Shown: in pieces, positions 37,178-45,293 of the stretch
Position numbering within the stretch: the stretch's first letter is position 1
Layout: every line of letters begins with the position of its first letter
DNA from: Pimelobacter simplex
GTDB taxonomy: Bacteria; Actinomycetota; Actinomycetes; Propionibacteriales; Nocardioidaceae
Length of the DNA: 64,000 nt
Direction: 5' to 3'
Assembly (NCBI RefSeq): GCF_900114845.1
Contig: NZ_FOUK01000002.1
Coordinates: forward strand, 496,001-560,000
Notes under the pieces: model-generated
What the model was told of the DNA's origin: nothing
Databases searched by the model: none
The model's input: the letters and a program-made list of their open reading frames with translations, nothing else
Position numbers and translations under genes: made by a program

Positions 37178-37288
37178 TCGCGTCGCGGAACCCCCCAGTC
37201 GCCACGACGGCGCCGACCAGCTCCGAGCGCGGGCCTGCCGGTCCAACGAGCGGCACGAGGGGAGGTTCCGGTTAACCGTGCCGTCTTG

Positions 37289-38719
37289 TCACGGCAACTG
37301 ACGGCGCGGCACGAGGGCCGCGAGGAGGACGCCGGCGAAGGCCGCCGCCGCCCCGACCGCGAAGCAGATCGCGAAGGCGTCCTCGCTGGGCAGGTCGTGC
37401 CCGCCGAGGTCGATCGTGGCGGAGGTGAGGATCGCGGCCATCACCGCCGACGAGACGCTGGTGCCGATCGAGCGCATCAGGCCGTTGATGCCGACCCCGG
37501 AGCCGGCCTCGGCCGGCGGGACCGACTCGAGGATGAGGGTCGGCATGGCGGCGTACCCGATGCCGACGCCGGCCGAGGTGATGCACGAGGCGACCATGAG
37601 CTGCCACGGCGCGTCGGTGAGGAACAGCGCGAAGACGTAGCCGAGGCCGAGCACGGTGCCGCCGAGCATGAGGGTCACCCGAGCGCCGACGACCCGGATC
37701 AGCCGGCCCGAGACGGGCGAGAACGCCATCATCACCAGGCCGCCGGGCGCCATCCACAGGCCGGTCTCGAGCAGCGTCTGGTCGAGCCCGTACCCGGTGG
37801 CCGACGGCGACTGCAGCAGCCGCGGGACGACGATCGCCTGGGCCATCATGCCGAAGCCGATCGCGATGGCGGCGGCGTTGGTCAGCAGCACCGGACGGCG
37901 GGCCGACACGCGCAGGTCGCACAGCGGGTCGCTGACCCGCAGCTCGTAGCTGCCCCAGGCGAGCAGGACGAGCACGCCGGTCACGATGAGGCCGATCGTG
38001 CGGCCGTGCCCCCAGCCCCACTCGTTGCCCTTGGAGACGGCGACGAGCAGCGCGACGAGCCCGAGCGCGAGACCGATCGCGCCGACCACGTCGAAGCGGC
38101 CGGGGACGGCGTCGCGCACGTGCGGCACCAGGACCACGACGGCGATCGCGACGACGGCGGCCAGGCCGGTGGAGACCCAGAAGAGCGTGTGCCAGCTGTA
38201 GTCCTGCACGATCCAGGCCGACAGCGGGAGGCCGATCGCGCCGCCCACGCCGAGGGTGGCGCTCATCGCGGCCATCGCCGTGGCGGTGAGCCGGGGCGGG
38301 GTGACCTCGCGCAGGAGCGCGATGCCGACCGGGATGAAGCCCATCGCGAAGCCCTGGAGGAGGCGTCCGGCGAGCATCGGCAGGAGGCTGTTGCTCAGCG
38401 CGCAGACCAGGGAGCCGACCAGCAGCACGAGGGCGCTGATCGCCAGCACCCGCTGCTTGCCGAAGAGGTCGCCGAGCCGTCCGGAGATCGGCATCGCGAC
38501 CGCGCCGGCGACCAGCGTCGACGTGATCACCCACGAGGCGTTGGCCTCGCTCGTGTGGAGCAGCCCGGCGAGCTGTCCCTGGATCGGGATCACCATCGTC
38601 TGCGTCAGCGAGGCGACGAGGCCGCCGAGGCAGAGGACGGCGACGGTCAGGAGCGGGGAGCCCGAGCGGGCGGCTCCGGCGTCGACCGGGGCGCCGGGGG
38701 CAGAGGAGGTCGCGGTCAC
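37289..38719 (-). CDS. MFS drug exporter, DHA2 (EmrB/QacA) family
   Basis: This 476-residue transporter has about 14 hydrophobic helices. The DHA2 markers are an N-terminal TQTMVIPIQGQL, motif A GRLGDLFGKQRVL in loop 2-3, and a helix-5 motif C-like LGVGGAIGLPLSAWI. It probably exports hydrophobic toxic compounds by proton antiport. GTG 38719 is divergent from a TetR gene. Two identical-arm operators fill the space between them, so expression should be repressed by that TetR and relieved by a ligand. Confidence 0.9.
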   Translation of the reverse strand: MTATSSAPGAPVDAGAARSGSPLLTVAVLCLGGLVASLTQTMVIPIQGQLAGLLHTSEANASWVITSTLVAGAVAMPISGRLGDLFGKQRVLAISALVLLVGSLVCALSNSLLPMLAGRLLQGFAMGFIPVGIALLREVTPPRLTATAMAAMSATLGVGGAIGLPLSAWIVQDYSWHTLFWVSTGLAAVVAIAVVVLVPHVRDAVPGRFDVVGAIGLALGLVALLVAVSKGNEWGWGHGRTIGLIVTGVLVLLAWGSYELRVSDPLCDLRVSARRPVLLTNAAAIAIGFGMMAQAIVVPRLLQSPSATGYGLDQTLLETGLWMAPGGLVMMAFSPVSGRLIRVVGARVTLMLGGTVLGLGYVFALFLTDAPWQLMVASCITSAGVGIGYAAMPTLILESVPPAEAGSGVGINGLMRSIGTSVSSAVMAAILTSATIDLGGHDLPSEDAFAICFAVGAAAAFAGVLLAALVPRRQLP

Positions 38720-38728
38720 GAGGGCTGA

Positions 38729-38743
38729 GTCAACGGCGTTGAC
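38729..38743. promoter_or_regulatory. TetR operator 1 (MFS-proximal)
   Basis: GTCAAC-GGC-GTTGAC is a perfect inverted repeat with a 3-base centre, ten bases upstream of the MFS start. It shares both arms with operator 2, and the centres are 24 bases apart. Confidence 0.8.
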
Positions 38744-38752
38744 GGTGTGAGT

Positions 38753-38767
38753 GTCAACACCGTTGAC
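38753..38767. promoter_or_regulatory. TetR operator 2 (TetR-proximal)
   Basis: GTCAAC-ACC-GTTGAC is a perfect inverted repeat with a 3-base centre. It lies upstream of the TetR gene's -10 box (38785-38790), where binding would also repress the regulator's own gene. Confidence 0.8.
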
Positions 38768-38784
38768 CGCAGACTCCGATGCCC

Positions 38785-38790
38785 TACGGT
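38785..38790 (+). promoter_or_regulatory. -10 box for a leaderless TetR transcript
   Basis: TACGGT is followed by six bases and then the GTG at 38797. There is no ribosome-binding sequence. Confidence 0.5.
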
Positions 38791-38796
38791 TGCGGT

Positions 38797-39384
38797 GTGA
38801 CGAAGACCTCTCCCGCGACGGACCACCTGCGGCCCGCCGGCCGGGCGACCCGTGCCGCCATCGAGGAGGCGGCGCGCACCCTCTTCTCCACCCGTGGCTT
38901 CGAGGGCGCCTCGGTGCGCGCCATCGCCGCCGAGGCCGGCGTCGACCCGGCCCTGGTCATCCGGCACTTCGGCTCCAAGGAGGCGCTCTTCCTCCGCACG
39001 GTCGACACCTCCCTCGGGATCGGCAGCGTCCTCGAGGGCCCCGTCGAGACGGTCGGACGCCGTCTGGTCGCCTACTTCGTCGACGCGGAGCGGCCCGCCG
39101 TCCGCCAGCGCTTCGTCGCCCTCGCCCAGGCTGCGCACCGCGACCAGGTCCGCGAGGAGATGGTCCGGCACACGGCCGAGACGTACGTCGCTCCCCTGGC
39201 CCCGCGGCTGACCGGTGCCGACCGCGAGCTGCGCGCCGCGCTCGCCGTCGCCCAGCTCGCCGGCCTGCTCAACCTCCTCTACGTCCAGGAGGACCCGATC
39301 ATCACCGCCGCCGATCCCGCCACCGTCGTCGCTCTCTACGGCGACGCGATCCAGGGCCTGCTCACCCCCGAGGCCGCCGGATGA
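38797..39384 (+). CDS. TetR/AcrR family transcriptional repressor
   Basis: This 195-residue regulator has an N-terminal TetR helix-turn-helix at about 18-64 (RAAIEEAARTLFSTRGFEG, then SVRAIAAEAGVDPALVIRHFGSKEALF) and an all-helical ligand-binding C-terminus. It is divergent from the MFS exporter and likely binds the two GTCAAC-N3-GTTGAC operators. The start is GTG at 38797. Its stop overlaps the next gene by ATGA. Confidence 0.92.
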   Translation: MTKTSPATDHLRPAGRATRAAIEEAARTLFSTRGFEGASVRAIAAEAGVDPALVIRHFGSKEALFLRTVDTSLGIGSVLEGPVETVGRRLVAYFVDAERPAVRQRFVALAQAAHRDQVREEMVRHTAETYVAPLAPRLTGADRELRAALAVAQLAGLLNLLYVQEDPIITAADPATVVALYGDAIQGLLTPEAAG

Positions 39385-40010
39385 CCCGCGCCCGCGGCTG
39401 GCACCTGCTGACCGCCGTCGTCGTCATCGCGGCTCTCGTGCTCCAGCTCGTCCTCGTGCTCCAGGGCGGCCGGGTCCTCGACGAGCAGACCCCGCCCGGC
39501 CTCGGCGTCCGGCTGGCCCGGTTCATCGCCTACTTCACGATCCAGAGCAACGTGCTCGTCGCCCTCGCCGCCGTCGCCCTCACCCGCGACCCGGACCGCG
39601 ACGGCCCCGGCTTCCGCGCACTGCGCCTGGCCGGCACGGTCGGCATCACCGTGACCGGCCTGGTCCACTTCTTCCTGCTCCGCCCCCTCCTCGACCTCGA
39701 CGGCGCCGACTGGGTCGCCGACAAGATGCTCCACATGGTCGTCCCGGTCCTCGCCGTGATCGGCTGGTTCGCCTTCGGCCCCCGCCCCCGCGTCGACACC
39801 CGCGCGATCGCCGTCGCCTTCGCCTGGCCCATCGCCTGGCTCGCCGTCACCCTCGCCGTCGCCGGCGCGACCCGCTGGGTGCCCTACCCCTTCCTCGACT
39901 TCCGGGCGGAGGGCTGGGGACACGTCGCCGTCGTCTGCTCGGGGATCACGGCGTTGTTCGCGGCGCTCATCGCCGGGTTCCGGTACGCCGACAGGAGGAT
40001 GACCCCATGA
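39381..40010 (+). CDS. Pr6Pr family six-helix membrane protein
   Basis: This 209-residue protein has six predicted membrane helices: about 7-28, 44-66, 81-101, 115-133, 141-160 and 179-199. YFTIQSNVLVALAAV, LVHFFLLRPL and HMVVPVLAVIGWFAFGPR are typical of Pr6Pr/FAR-17a/AIG1-like proteins, a group related to serine hydrolases that cut fatty acid esters of hydroxy fatty acids. Bacterial function is unknown. ATGA overlaps link it to the TetR gene before it and the haemoglobin gene after it. Confidence 0.8.
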   Translation: MTRARGWHLLTAVVVIAALVLQLVLVLQGGRVLDEQTPPGLGVRLARFIAYFTIQSNVLVALAAVALTRDPDRDGPGFRALRLAGTVGITVTGLVHFFLLRPLLDLDGADWVADKMLHMVVPVLAVIGWFAFGPRPRVDTRAIAVAFAWPIAWLAVTLAVAGATRWVPYPFLDFRAEGWGHVAVVCSGITALFAALIAGFRYADRRMTP

Positions 40011-40426
40011 GCACGCTCTACGAGCAGGTCGGCGGCTTCGACGCCGTCCTCGACCTGTGCCGGCGCTGGCACCACCTCTGCCTCGCCGACCCCGTCGCCG
40101 CGCACCCCTTCGAGCACGCGATGCACCCCCACCACGACGAGCGCCTGGCGGCGTACCTCGCCGAGGCACTGGGCGGCCCACCCCTCTACACCGCGGGCTA
40201 CGGCGACGAGTCGGCCGTGCAGCGCATGCACGCCGGCAACGGCGAGCACCCCGACCTCGACGAGGCCTGCCTCGACCTCTTCGACCAGGCGCTCGCCGAC
40301 GTCGGGATCGACCGGCACACGGCGGCGTCGGTGTCGGCGTACTTCCGGCGGGCGACGCAGGCGATGAACGCCTACAGCGACAGCGCCGACCAGGTGCCCG
40401 ACGGGTTGCGGTTCAACTACGCCTGA
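40007..40426 (+). CDS. Truncated haemoglobin, group II (GlbO-like)
   Basis: This 139-residue globin begins MSTLYEQVGGFDAV. It has HPFEHAMHPHHDERLAAYLAEALGG-type E-F region features and a proximal histidine in VQRMHAGNGEH. A glycine motif and trailing WxY-like aromatics fit group II truncated haemoglobins, which bind O2 or NO and take part in redox chemistry. It is the third gene of the TetR-Pr6Pr-globin operon. It ends in a 10-base convergent overlap with the ECF41 gene. Confidence 0.85.
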   Translation: MSTLYEQVGGFDAVLDLCRRWHHLCLADPVAAHPFEHAMHPHHDERLAAYLAEALGGPPLYTAGYGDESAVQRMHAGNGEHPDLDEACLDLFDQALADVGIDRHTAASVSAYFRRATQAMNAYSDSADQVPDGLRFNYA

Positions 40427-41301
40427 GCGTCCACCGCCGCCAGCTTCGCCGGCGCCCGCAGGATGTCCACCCGCGTCGCCCGCTCCCCCACGACCGTCAG
40501 CACGATCAGCGACGTCAGGACGCCGTCCTCGCGCAGCGCGATCGCGGGCGCCCCGTTGACGCCGAGCAGCTCGATCTCGACGTCCCCGACGTCGACGTAC
40601 TTGGCGACGAGCCCGGCCAGGAAGCGGGCGGAGCGCTCCGCGCCGTGCACCGGACGGCGGGCCGCACTGACGGCGCCGCCGCCGTCGGAGGTGACGACGA
40701 CGTCGGGGTCGAGGGTGGCGACGAGGGCGTCGAGGTCGCCGCCCGCGGCGGCGGCGAGGAAGCGGTCGAGCAGGGCGCCGTGCGCGGCCCGGTCGACCGC
40801 GAACCGGGGCGTGTCGGAGGCGAGGTGGGCGCGGGCGCGCGAGGCGAGCTGGCGGACGGCGGCCGGGGTGCGGCCGACGACGGCGGCGACCTCGGGGAAG
40901 CCCATGCCGAAGACGTCGTGCAGCACCCAGGCGGTCCGCTCGGCCGGCGACAGCGACTCCAGGACGACGGCCAGCGCGTAGCTGACGGTCTCGTCCAGGG
41001 TCACCCGGTCGGCCGGGTTCGCGACGACGAAGGGCTCGGGCAGCCAGGGGCCGACGTACTCCTCGCGGCGCACCCGCGCCGAGCGCAGGACGTCGGTCGC
41101 GGCGCGGGCCACCGCGACGGTCAGCCAGCCGGCCAGGTCCCGGACGGGCTCGCGCTCGTCGGCGGCGGCGAGGCGGGTCCAGCAGTCCGCGACGACGTCC
41201 TCCGCCTCGGCGCGGCTCCCGACGATGGCGTAGGCGACGCGGACCATCCGCGGGCGGAGCGCGTCGTACTCCTCGGCCAGGCCGGGGCGCACGTCAGGCA
41301 C
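40417..41301 (-). CDS. ECF41 sigma factor with C-terminal SnoaL-like regulatory domain
   Basis: This 294-residue sigma factor has region 2 at about 8-75 (RVAYAIVGSRAEAEDVVADCW) and the ECF41 linker signature YVGPWLPEP at 82-90. Region 4 is at about 110-160 (DVFGMGFPEVAAVVGRTPAAVRQ), and a SnoaL/NTF2-like domain follows at 170-290 with the conserved DGGG at 206-209. The C-terminal RAPAKL corresponds to the family NPDKL motif. In ECF41 the fused domain replaces an anti-sigma factor. GTG 41301 overlaps the oxidoreductase gene by eight bases. That is the usual ECF41 neighbour (oxidoreductase, epimerase or carboxymuconolactone decarboxylase). Confidence 0.93.
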   Translation of the reverse strand: MPDVRPGLAEEYDALRPRMVRVAYAIVGSRAEAEDVVADCWTRLAAADEREPVRDLAGWLTVAVARAATDVLRSARVRREEYVGPWLPEPFVVANPADRVTLDETVSYALAVVLESLSPAERTAWVLHDVFGMGFPEVAAVVGRTPAAVRQLASRARAHLASDTPRFAVDRAAHGALLDRFLAAAAGGDLDALVATLDPDVVVTSDGGGAVSAARRPVHGAERSARFLAGLVAKYVDVGDVEIELLGVNGAPAIALREDGVLTSLIVLTVVGERATRVDILRAPAKLAAVDAQA

Positions 41302-42037
41302 GGGCCAGCCACTCGTCGAAGGTCTCGACGCCCAGCGTCGCGTCGGCGCCCGGCAGCAGCCCACCGGCCTTCGTCTGGCGTCCGGCCCGCCCCACCATCG
41401 GCACCGGTACGACGAGCCGCCGGCCCCCGCGGCGGGCGAGCACCCGGCGCACCATCACGTCCATCGCCTCGGGGCGCGGTCCGGCGAGGTCCGGCAGCAG
41501 GCCCTGCGGGCGGTCGACCGCGGTGGCGACCAGCTCGGTCGCGACCTCGCGCGCCGCGACCGGCTGGGTCCGCATCCGCGGCGCCAGCGCGAGGGGCCGG
41601 GGGCTGCGGGAGATCAGCTGCTCCGCGAACTCGTGGAACTGGGTCGCGCGCAGCACCGACCACGGCACCGGGCCGGCCGCGACGAGCTCCTCCTGGCGGC
41701 GCTTGCCCCGGTAGTAGGGCAGGTCGACGCGGTCGCAGCCGACGATCGAGAGCGCGACGTGGTGGCGCACCCCGGCGGCCGCTCCGGCCGCGAGCAGGTG
41801 GCCGGTCGCCGTCTCGAAGAAGGCGATCGAGCGCCGGGCGCTCATCGTGTCGACGTTGCTCGTGTCGACGACGGCGTGCACGCCGTCGAGTGCCGCCGCC
41901 AGCCCCGCGCCCGTCACCAGGTCGACCCCGGCGGACCGGGCGATCACGACGGGCGTCGCGCCCGCGCGTCGCACCTCGTCGACGACCAGCCGCCCGACCA
42001 GTCCCGTGCCGCCTGCCACTGCGATCTTCATGTCCAT
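41294..42037 (-). CDS. NmrA-like NAD(P)-binding oxidoreductase, ECF41 partner
   Basis: This is a 247-residue atypical SDR. The dinucleotide-binding motif GGTGLVGR is near the N-terminus, followed by DVVTGAGLAAALDGVHAVVD, SIVGCDRVDLPYYRGKR and a substrate region WSVLRATQFHEF. It lacks a clear YxxxK pair, as in NmrA/HSCARG proteins. I chose ATG 42037 because an exact ECF41 promoter places the transcript start just ahead of it. ATG 42073, which shares a base with the helicase stop, would give a longer form from a read-through message. Confidence 0.85.
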   Translation of the reverse strand: MDMKIAVAGGTGLVGRLVVDEVRRAGATPVVIARSAGVDLVTGAGLAAALDGVHAVVDTSNVDTMSARRSIAFFETATGHLLAAGAAAGVRHHVALSIVGCDRVDLPYYRGKRRQEELVAAGPVPWSVLRATQFHEFAEQLISRSPRPLALAPRMRTQPVAAREVATELVATAVDRPQGLLPDLAGPRPEAMDVMVRRVLARRGGRRLVVPVPMVGRAGRQTKAGGLLPGADATLGVETFDEWLARA

Positions 42038-42045
42038 GACAGGGG

Positions 42046-42072
42046 GACGAGACGGCCGGCCGGACTGTGACA
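42046..42072 (-). promoter_or_regulatory. ECF41-type promoter of the oxidoreductase-sigma operon
   Basis: On the minus strand TGTCACA (42072-42066) is followed after exactly 16 bases by CGTC (42049-42046). This is the published ECF41 promoter pattern TGTCACA-N16-CGTC. It overlaps the last codons of the helicase gene and predicts a start site just before ATG 42037. Confidence 0.85.
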
Positions 42073-44226
42073 TCAGTCCCCGCGGGCCTCGAGCGCCCCG
42101 GTGAGCAGGGCCACGAGCGCCTCGGTCTGCAGGTCGATCGCGCCGCCCTCGACCTCGTCGCCGGCACCGTCGAGCGCCCGGGCGGCGAGCCCGGCCTTCT
42201 TGTCGATCAGCTCGGCGATGCGGGTGTCGAGCGTCTGCGTCGCGATCACGCGCCACGCGGTGACCGGCTCGGCTTGGCCGATCCGGTGCACCCGGTCGAT
42301 CGCCTGGGTCTGCTCGGCGTCGGTCCAGGAGAGCTCGGCGAGCACCAGGTTGGACGCGACCTGCAGGTTGAGGCCGACGCCCGCCGCGGTGAGCGAGCAG
42401 ACCGCGACCTGCACGTCGGGGTCGTTGACGAAGGCGTCGATCTCGCGCTGGCGCGTCGTCGAGGACTGGTCGCCGCGCACCGAGCTGTAGCGGATACCGC
42501 GCTCGGCGAACGTCTTCTCGGCGGTGTCCATGACGTCGATGTGCTTGGCGAAGAAGACGACCTTGCCGACGTTGCGCGCGAGCTGCGCGGTGTAGTCGGC
42601 GGCGAGCCCCGCCTTGGCCTGGCCGATCCGGCGCATCATCTCGAAGACGTTCTCGCCCGTCTTGGTCGAGTTGTCCTCGCGCTCCCAGCCGGCGACCTGG
42701 CGGACCAGGCGGTGGTCGATGCCCTCGACGACCGCGCCGGTACGACGGGTCGCGATCGCCGCGTCGTAGCGCTCCACCATGCGGCGGGCCAGCTCCTGCT
42801 CGGCCTTGCGGATGGACCGGCCGGACTCGCCCTCGAGCTCGACGGGGATGTCGGCGACCCGGCGGGCCGGGATGTCGGCGGCGACGTCGATCTTGCGGCG
42901 CCGCACGATGCCCTGCTCGACGACCGCACGGCGTGCGGCCGGGTAGAAGGCGGGGTCGGCCGGGGTCAGCCCGGTCTCCTCGAGCGCCTCCATGAGGTCG
43001 CCCTGCGGCACGACGTCGTCGATCCAGCCGAGGAACTGCCAGATCGCGCGGAAGTCCTCGATGTCGTTGATCAGCGGCGTGCCGGTGAGCGCCATCATCA
43101 GCGGACGCGCGATCCGGGCGCGGATCCGCTCGGACAGGTCGAGCACGTTCTGGGAGCGCTGCGAGGACTTGTTCTTGATGTAGTGGGCCTCGTCGACGAT
43201 CATCCCGCGGAAGCCGTGGGTGCCGAGCCAGCCGACGTGGCGGTCGAGGATCTCGTAGTTCACGACGAAGACGTCGGCGAACCCGTCGGCGTCGGCACCG
43301 TCGCCGTGCAGCACGGTGGCGCGGCGGTTCGGCGTCCAGATCTCGACCTCGCGGGCCCAGTTGGTCTTGACGACGTTGGGGACCACCGCGAGCAGCGGGA
43401 AGGCACCCGCCGCCTCGGCCGCGAGCAGCGCCTGGGCGGTCTTGCCGAGGCCGGGCTCGTCGGCGAGCAGGTAGGTGCGGTGGCCCAGGGCCGCCGACGC
43501 GATGAGCTGGGCCTGGTGCGCCATCAGCTCACGGCCGGCCGGGGCGGCGTGGCGCCCGGTCAGCGCGGTGAGCTGCTCGGCGTCCGGCAGCGGCATGCAG
43601 GCCGGGGCGTCGGGCGCGGCCCGCTCGAAGGAGCGGAACAGCGGCTCGAGCAGCTCCCACCCGGCCAGCCGGCGCGGGCGGACCTTGGCCCGGGCGTGAG
43701 CGAAGTCGGGGACGAGGAAGGGGTTGGCCAGCTGGCGGGCCTGGACCGAGAGCGGGATGACCCGCTTCTCGAGCAGCGCCGCCGCCTCGGGGTCCTCGAC
43801 GACGGGCGTCGGCTCGGGCTCCGGCTCGTCGACGCCGGCCTTGCGCAGCAGCTCGCGGCGCATCGCCTTGGCCGACTCGGAGATCTCGGCGTTCTCGTCG
43901 AGGAGGGTGAAGAGGGTGCTGTCGCGGGCCGCGGTCTGGGCCAGGATCGTCGCGATCCCGTCGAGCCGCTTGAGCTCCTCGCCGCGCCGGCTGTCGGAGA
44001 GCGTGGGGTCGTTCTTGACCCGCGCCCGCTCCTCGCGCGCCAGCAGCGCCACGACCTGGAACTTCGCCCGCACCTCCGGCATCGCCGAGCGCCGCGCGAC
44101 CGCCGCCTCGACCTCGCGCACGGCGCGCGCGAGCTGCGGGATGATGCCCTCTTCGTTGCGACGCGTCCGCGCCGACCCGGAGCCGCGACGCTGCTGCGTC
44201 GCCCCCCGCTGGCCTCCTCGAGCCAC
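42073..44226 (-). CDS. SNF2-family DNA/RNA helicase-like ATPase
   Basis: This 717-residue superfamily 2 protein has motif I DEPGLGKTAQ, motif Ia VVPNVVKTNW, motif II DEAH (VDEAHYIKN), motif III ALTGTPL, motif V SLTAAGVGLNLQ and motif VI QAIDRVHRIGQ, all in order. An N-terminal helical extension of about 200 residues precedes the ATPase core. SNF2 proteins remodel protein-DNA complexes; several actinobacterial members act in repair or recycling of RNA polymerase. GTG 44226 has an excellent GGAAGGA five bases upstream; earlier in-frame starts lack one. Confidence 0.9.
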   Translation of the reverse strand: MARGGQRGATQQRRGSGSARTRRNEEGIIPQLARAVREVEAAVARRSAMPEVRAKFQVVALLAREERARVKNDPTLSDSRRGEELKRLDGIATILAQTAARDSTLFTLLDENAEISESAKAMRRELLRKAGVDEPEPEPTPVVEDPEAAALLEKRVIPLSVQARQLANPFLVPDFAHARAKVRPRRLAGWELLEPLFRSFERAAPDAPACMPLPDAEQLTALTGRHAAPAGRELMAHQAQLIASAALGHRTYLLADEPGLGKTAQALLAAEAAGAFPLLAVVPNVVKTNWAREVEIWTPNRRATVLHGDGADADGFADVFVVNYEILDRHVGWLGTHGFRGMIVDEAHYIKNKSSQRSQNVLDLSERIRARIARPLMMALTGTPLINDIEDFRAIWQFLGWIDDVVPQGDLMEALEETGLTPADPAFYPAARRAVVEQGIVRRRKIDVAADIPARRVADIPVELEGESGRSIRKAEQELARRMVERYDAAIATRRTGAVVEGIDHRLVRQVAGWEREDNSTKTGENVFEMMRRIGQAKAGLAADYTAQLARNVGKVVFFAKHIDVMDTAEKTFAERGIRYSSVRGDQSSTTRQREIDAFVNDPDVQVAVCSLTAAGVGLNLQVASNLVLAELSWTDAEQTQAIDRVHRIGQAEPVTAWRVIATQTLDTRIAELIDKKAGLAARALDGAGDEVEGGAIDLQTEALVALLTGALEARGD

Positions 44227-44402
44227 AGGTGTCCTTCCGATGCGGGCCGACAGCGCGGCTCTGCAAGGTTTCGCCGGCGGCTCGCGCTGCTGCGGGAGAG
44301 CGCCGATCAGGTGATCCGTCACCGGCGTGCGTCGAGAAGACGGCGGCCGGCGGTTCTCCCAGGCTACCGCACCGGTCCGGAGCGCGGGCGCAGCAGCATC
44401 AA

Positions 44403-44416
44403 TAGAACCTGTTCTA
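44403..44416. promoter_or_regulatory. KstR-like operator in front of the SDR gene
   Basis: TAGAACCTGTTCTA has TAGAAC and GTTCTA arms around two bases and fits TNNAACNNGTTNNA. It overlaps the first bases of the predicted -10 box TAGAGT (44415-44420), so bound repressor would block RNA polymerase directly. Confidence 0.7.
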
Positions 44417-44420
44417 GAGT
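44415..44420 (+). promoter_or_regulatory. -10 box for a leaderless SDR transcript
   Basis: TAGAGT is followed by six bases and then the GTG at 44427. It overlaps the right arm of the KstR-like operator by two bases. Confidence 0.5.
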
Positions 44421-44426
44421 CCTCGC

Positions 44427-45293
44427 GTGGGTACCTACGCAGTCACCGGCTCCGCCTCCGGCATGGGCGCGGCCGTCGTCGCCCGGCTCGTCGCGGACGG
44501 GCACACCGTCATCGGCGTCGACCTCAGGGCCGCCGCGGAGGGCGACGTCGTGGCCGACCTCTCGACCCCGGCCGGACGCCGTGCCGCGGCGCGCGCCGTG
44601 CTCGACCGCGCGGACGGCGTCCTCGACGGCGCGGTCCTGGCCGCGGGCCTGGGCCCGGCGCCCGGCCGGGACCGGGCCCGGCTGATCGCCGAGGTCAACT
44701 ACCTCGGGGTCGTCGAGCTGCTCGACGCCTGGCGTCCCGCGCTCGCCGCCGCCGAGCGGGCCAAGGTCGTCGTCTTCGCCAGCAACTCGACCACGACGAT
44801 GCCGGTCGTGCCGCGCCGCGCGGTCCGCGCCCTGCTCGAGCGCGACGTGCCGCGAGCGCTGGGCGCCCTGCGGGTCTTCGGGAGGATGGCGCCCTCGTTC
44901 GCCTACGGCGCCAGCAAGATCGCCGTCAGCCAGTGGGTCCGCCGCGAGGCGGTGACCCGCGAGTGGGCCGGGGCCGGCATCCGGCTCAACGCGATCGCCC
45001 CCGGCGCGATCCTCACTCCCCTGCTGGAGCAGCAGCTCGCGACGCCCGCCGAGGCGCGGCGGATCAAGGCGTTCCCGGTGCCCGTCGCCGGCTTCGGCGA
45101 CCCCGGCCAGCTCGCCGCGTGGGTCGTCTTCATGCTCTCGGACGCGGCCGACTTCCTGTGCGGCAGCGTGGTCTTCGTCGACGGCGGCTCCGACGCGTGG
45201 TTCCGCGCCGAGGACTGGCCGCGCGCCGTCCCGGCCCGGCACCTGCGGCGCTACGTCACCCGGATGAAGGAGTTCCGCGCGCTCAGCCGCTGA
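44427..45293 (+). CDS. Short-chain dehydrogenase/reductase (3-alpha-hydroxysteroid-dehydrogenase-like)
   Basis: This is a 288-residue classical SDR. The coenzyme motif TGSASGMG is at about 7-14, with DLS (base-binding acid), LAAGLG in place of NNAG, a serine in VVFASNS, and the catalytic YGASK with YxxxK. IAPGAILTPLL follows and the C-terminus is FLCGSVVFVDGGSD. An insertion of about 35 residues before YxxxK is typical of the 3-alpha-HSD (HsdA) group. A KstR-like operator at its promoter supports steroid or similar lipid substrates. It overlaps the LysR gene tail to tail by 11 bases. Confidence 0.85.
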   Translation: MGTYAVTGSASGMGAAVVARLVADGHTVIGVDLRAAAEGDVVADLSTPAGRRAAARAVLDRADGVLDGAVLAAGLGPAPGRDRARLIAEVNYLGVVELLDAWRPALAAAERAKVVVFASNSTTTMPVVPRRAVRALLERDVPRALGALRVFGRMAPSFAYGASKIAVSQWVRREAVTREWAGAGIRLNAIAPGAILTPLLEQQLATPAEARRIKAFPVPVAGFGDPGQLAAWVVFMLSDAADFLCGSVVFVDGGSDAWFRAEDWPRAVPARHLRRYVTRMKEFRALSR

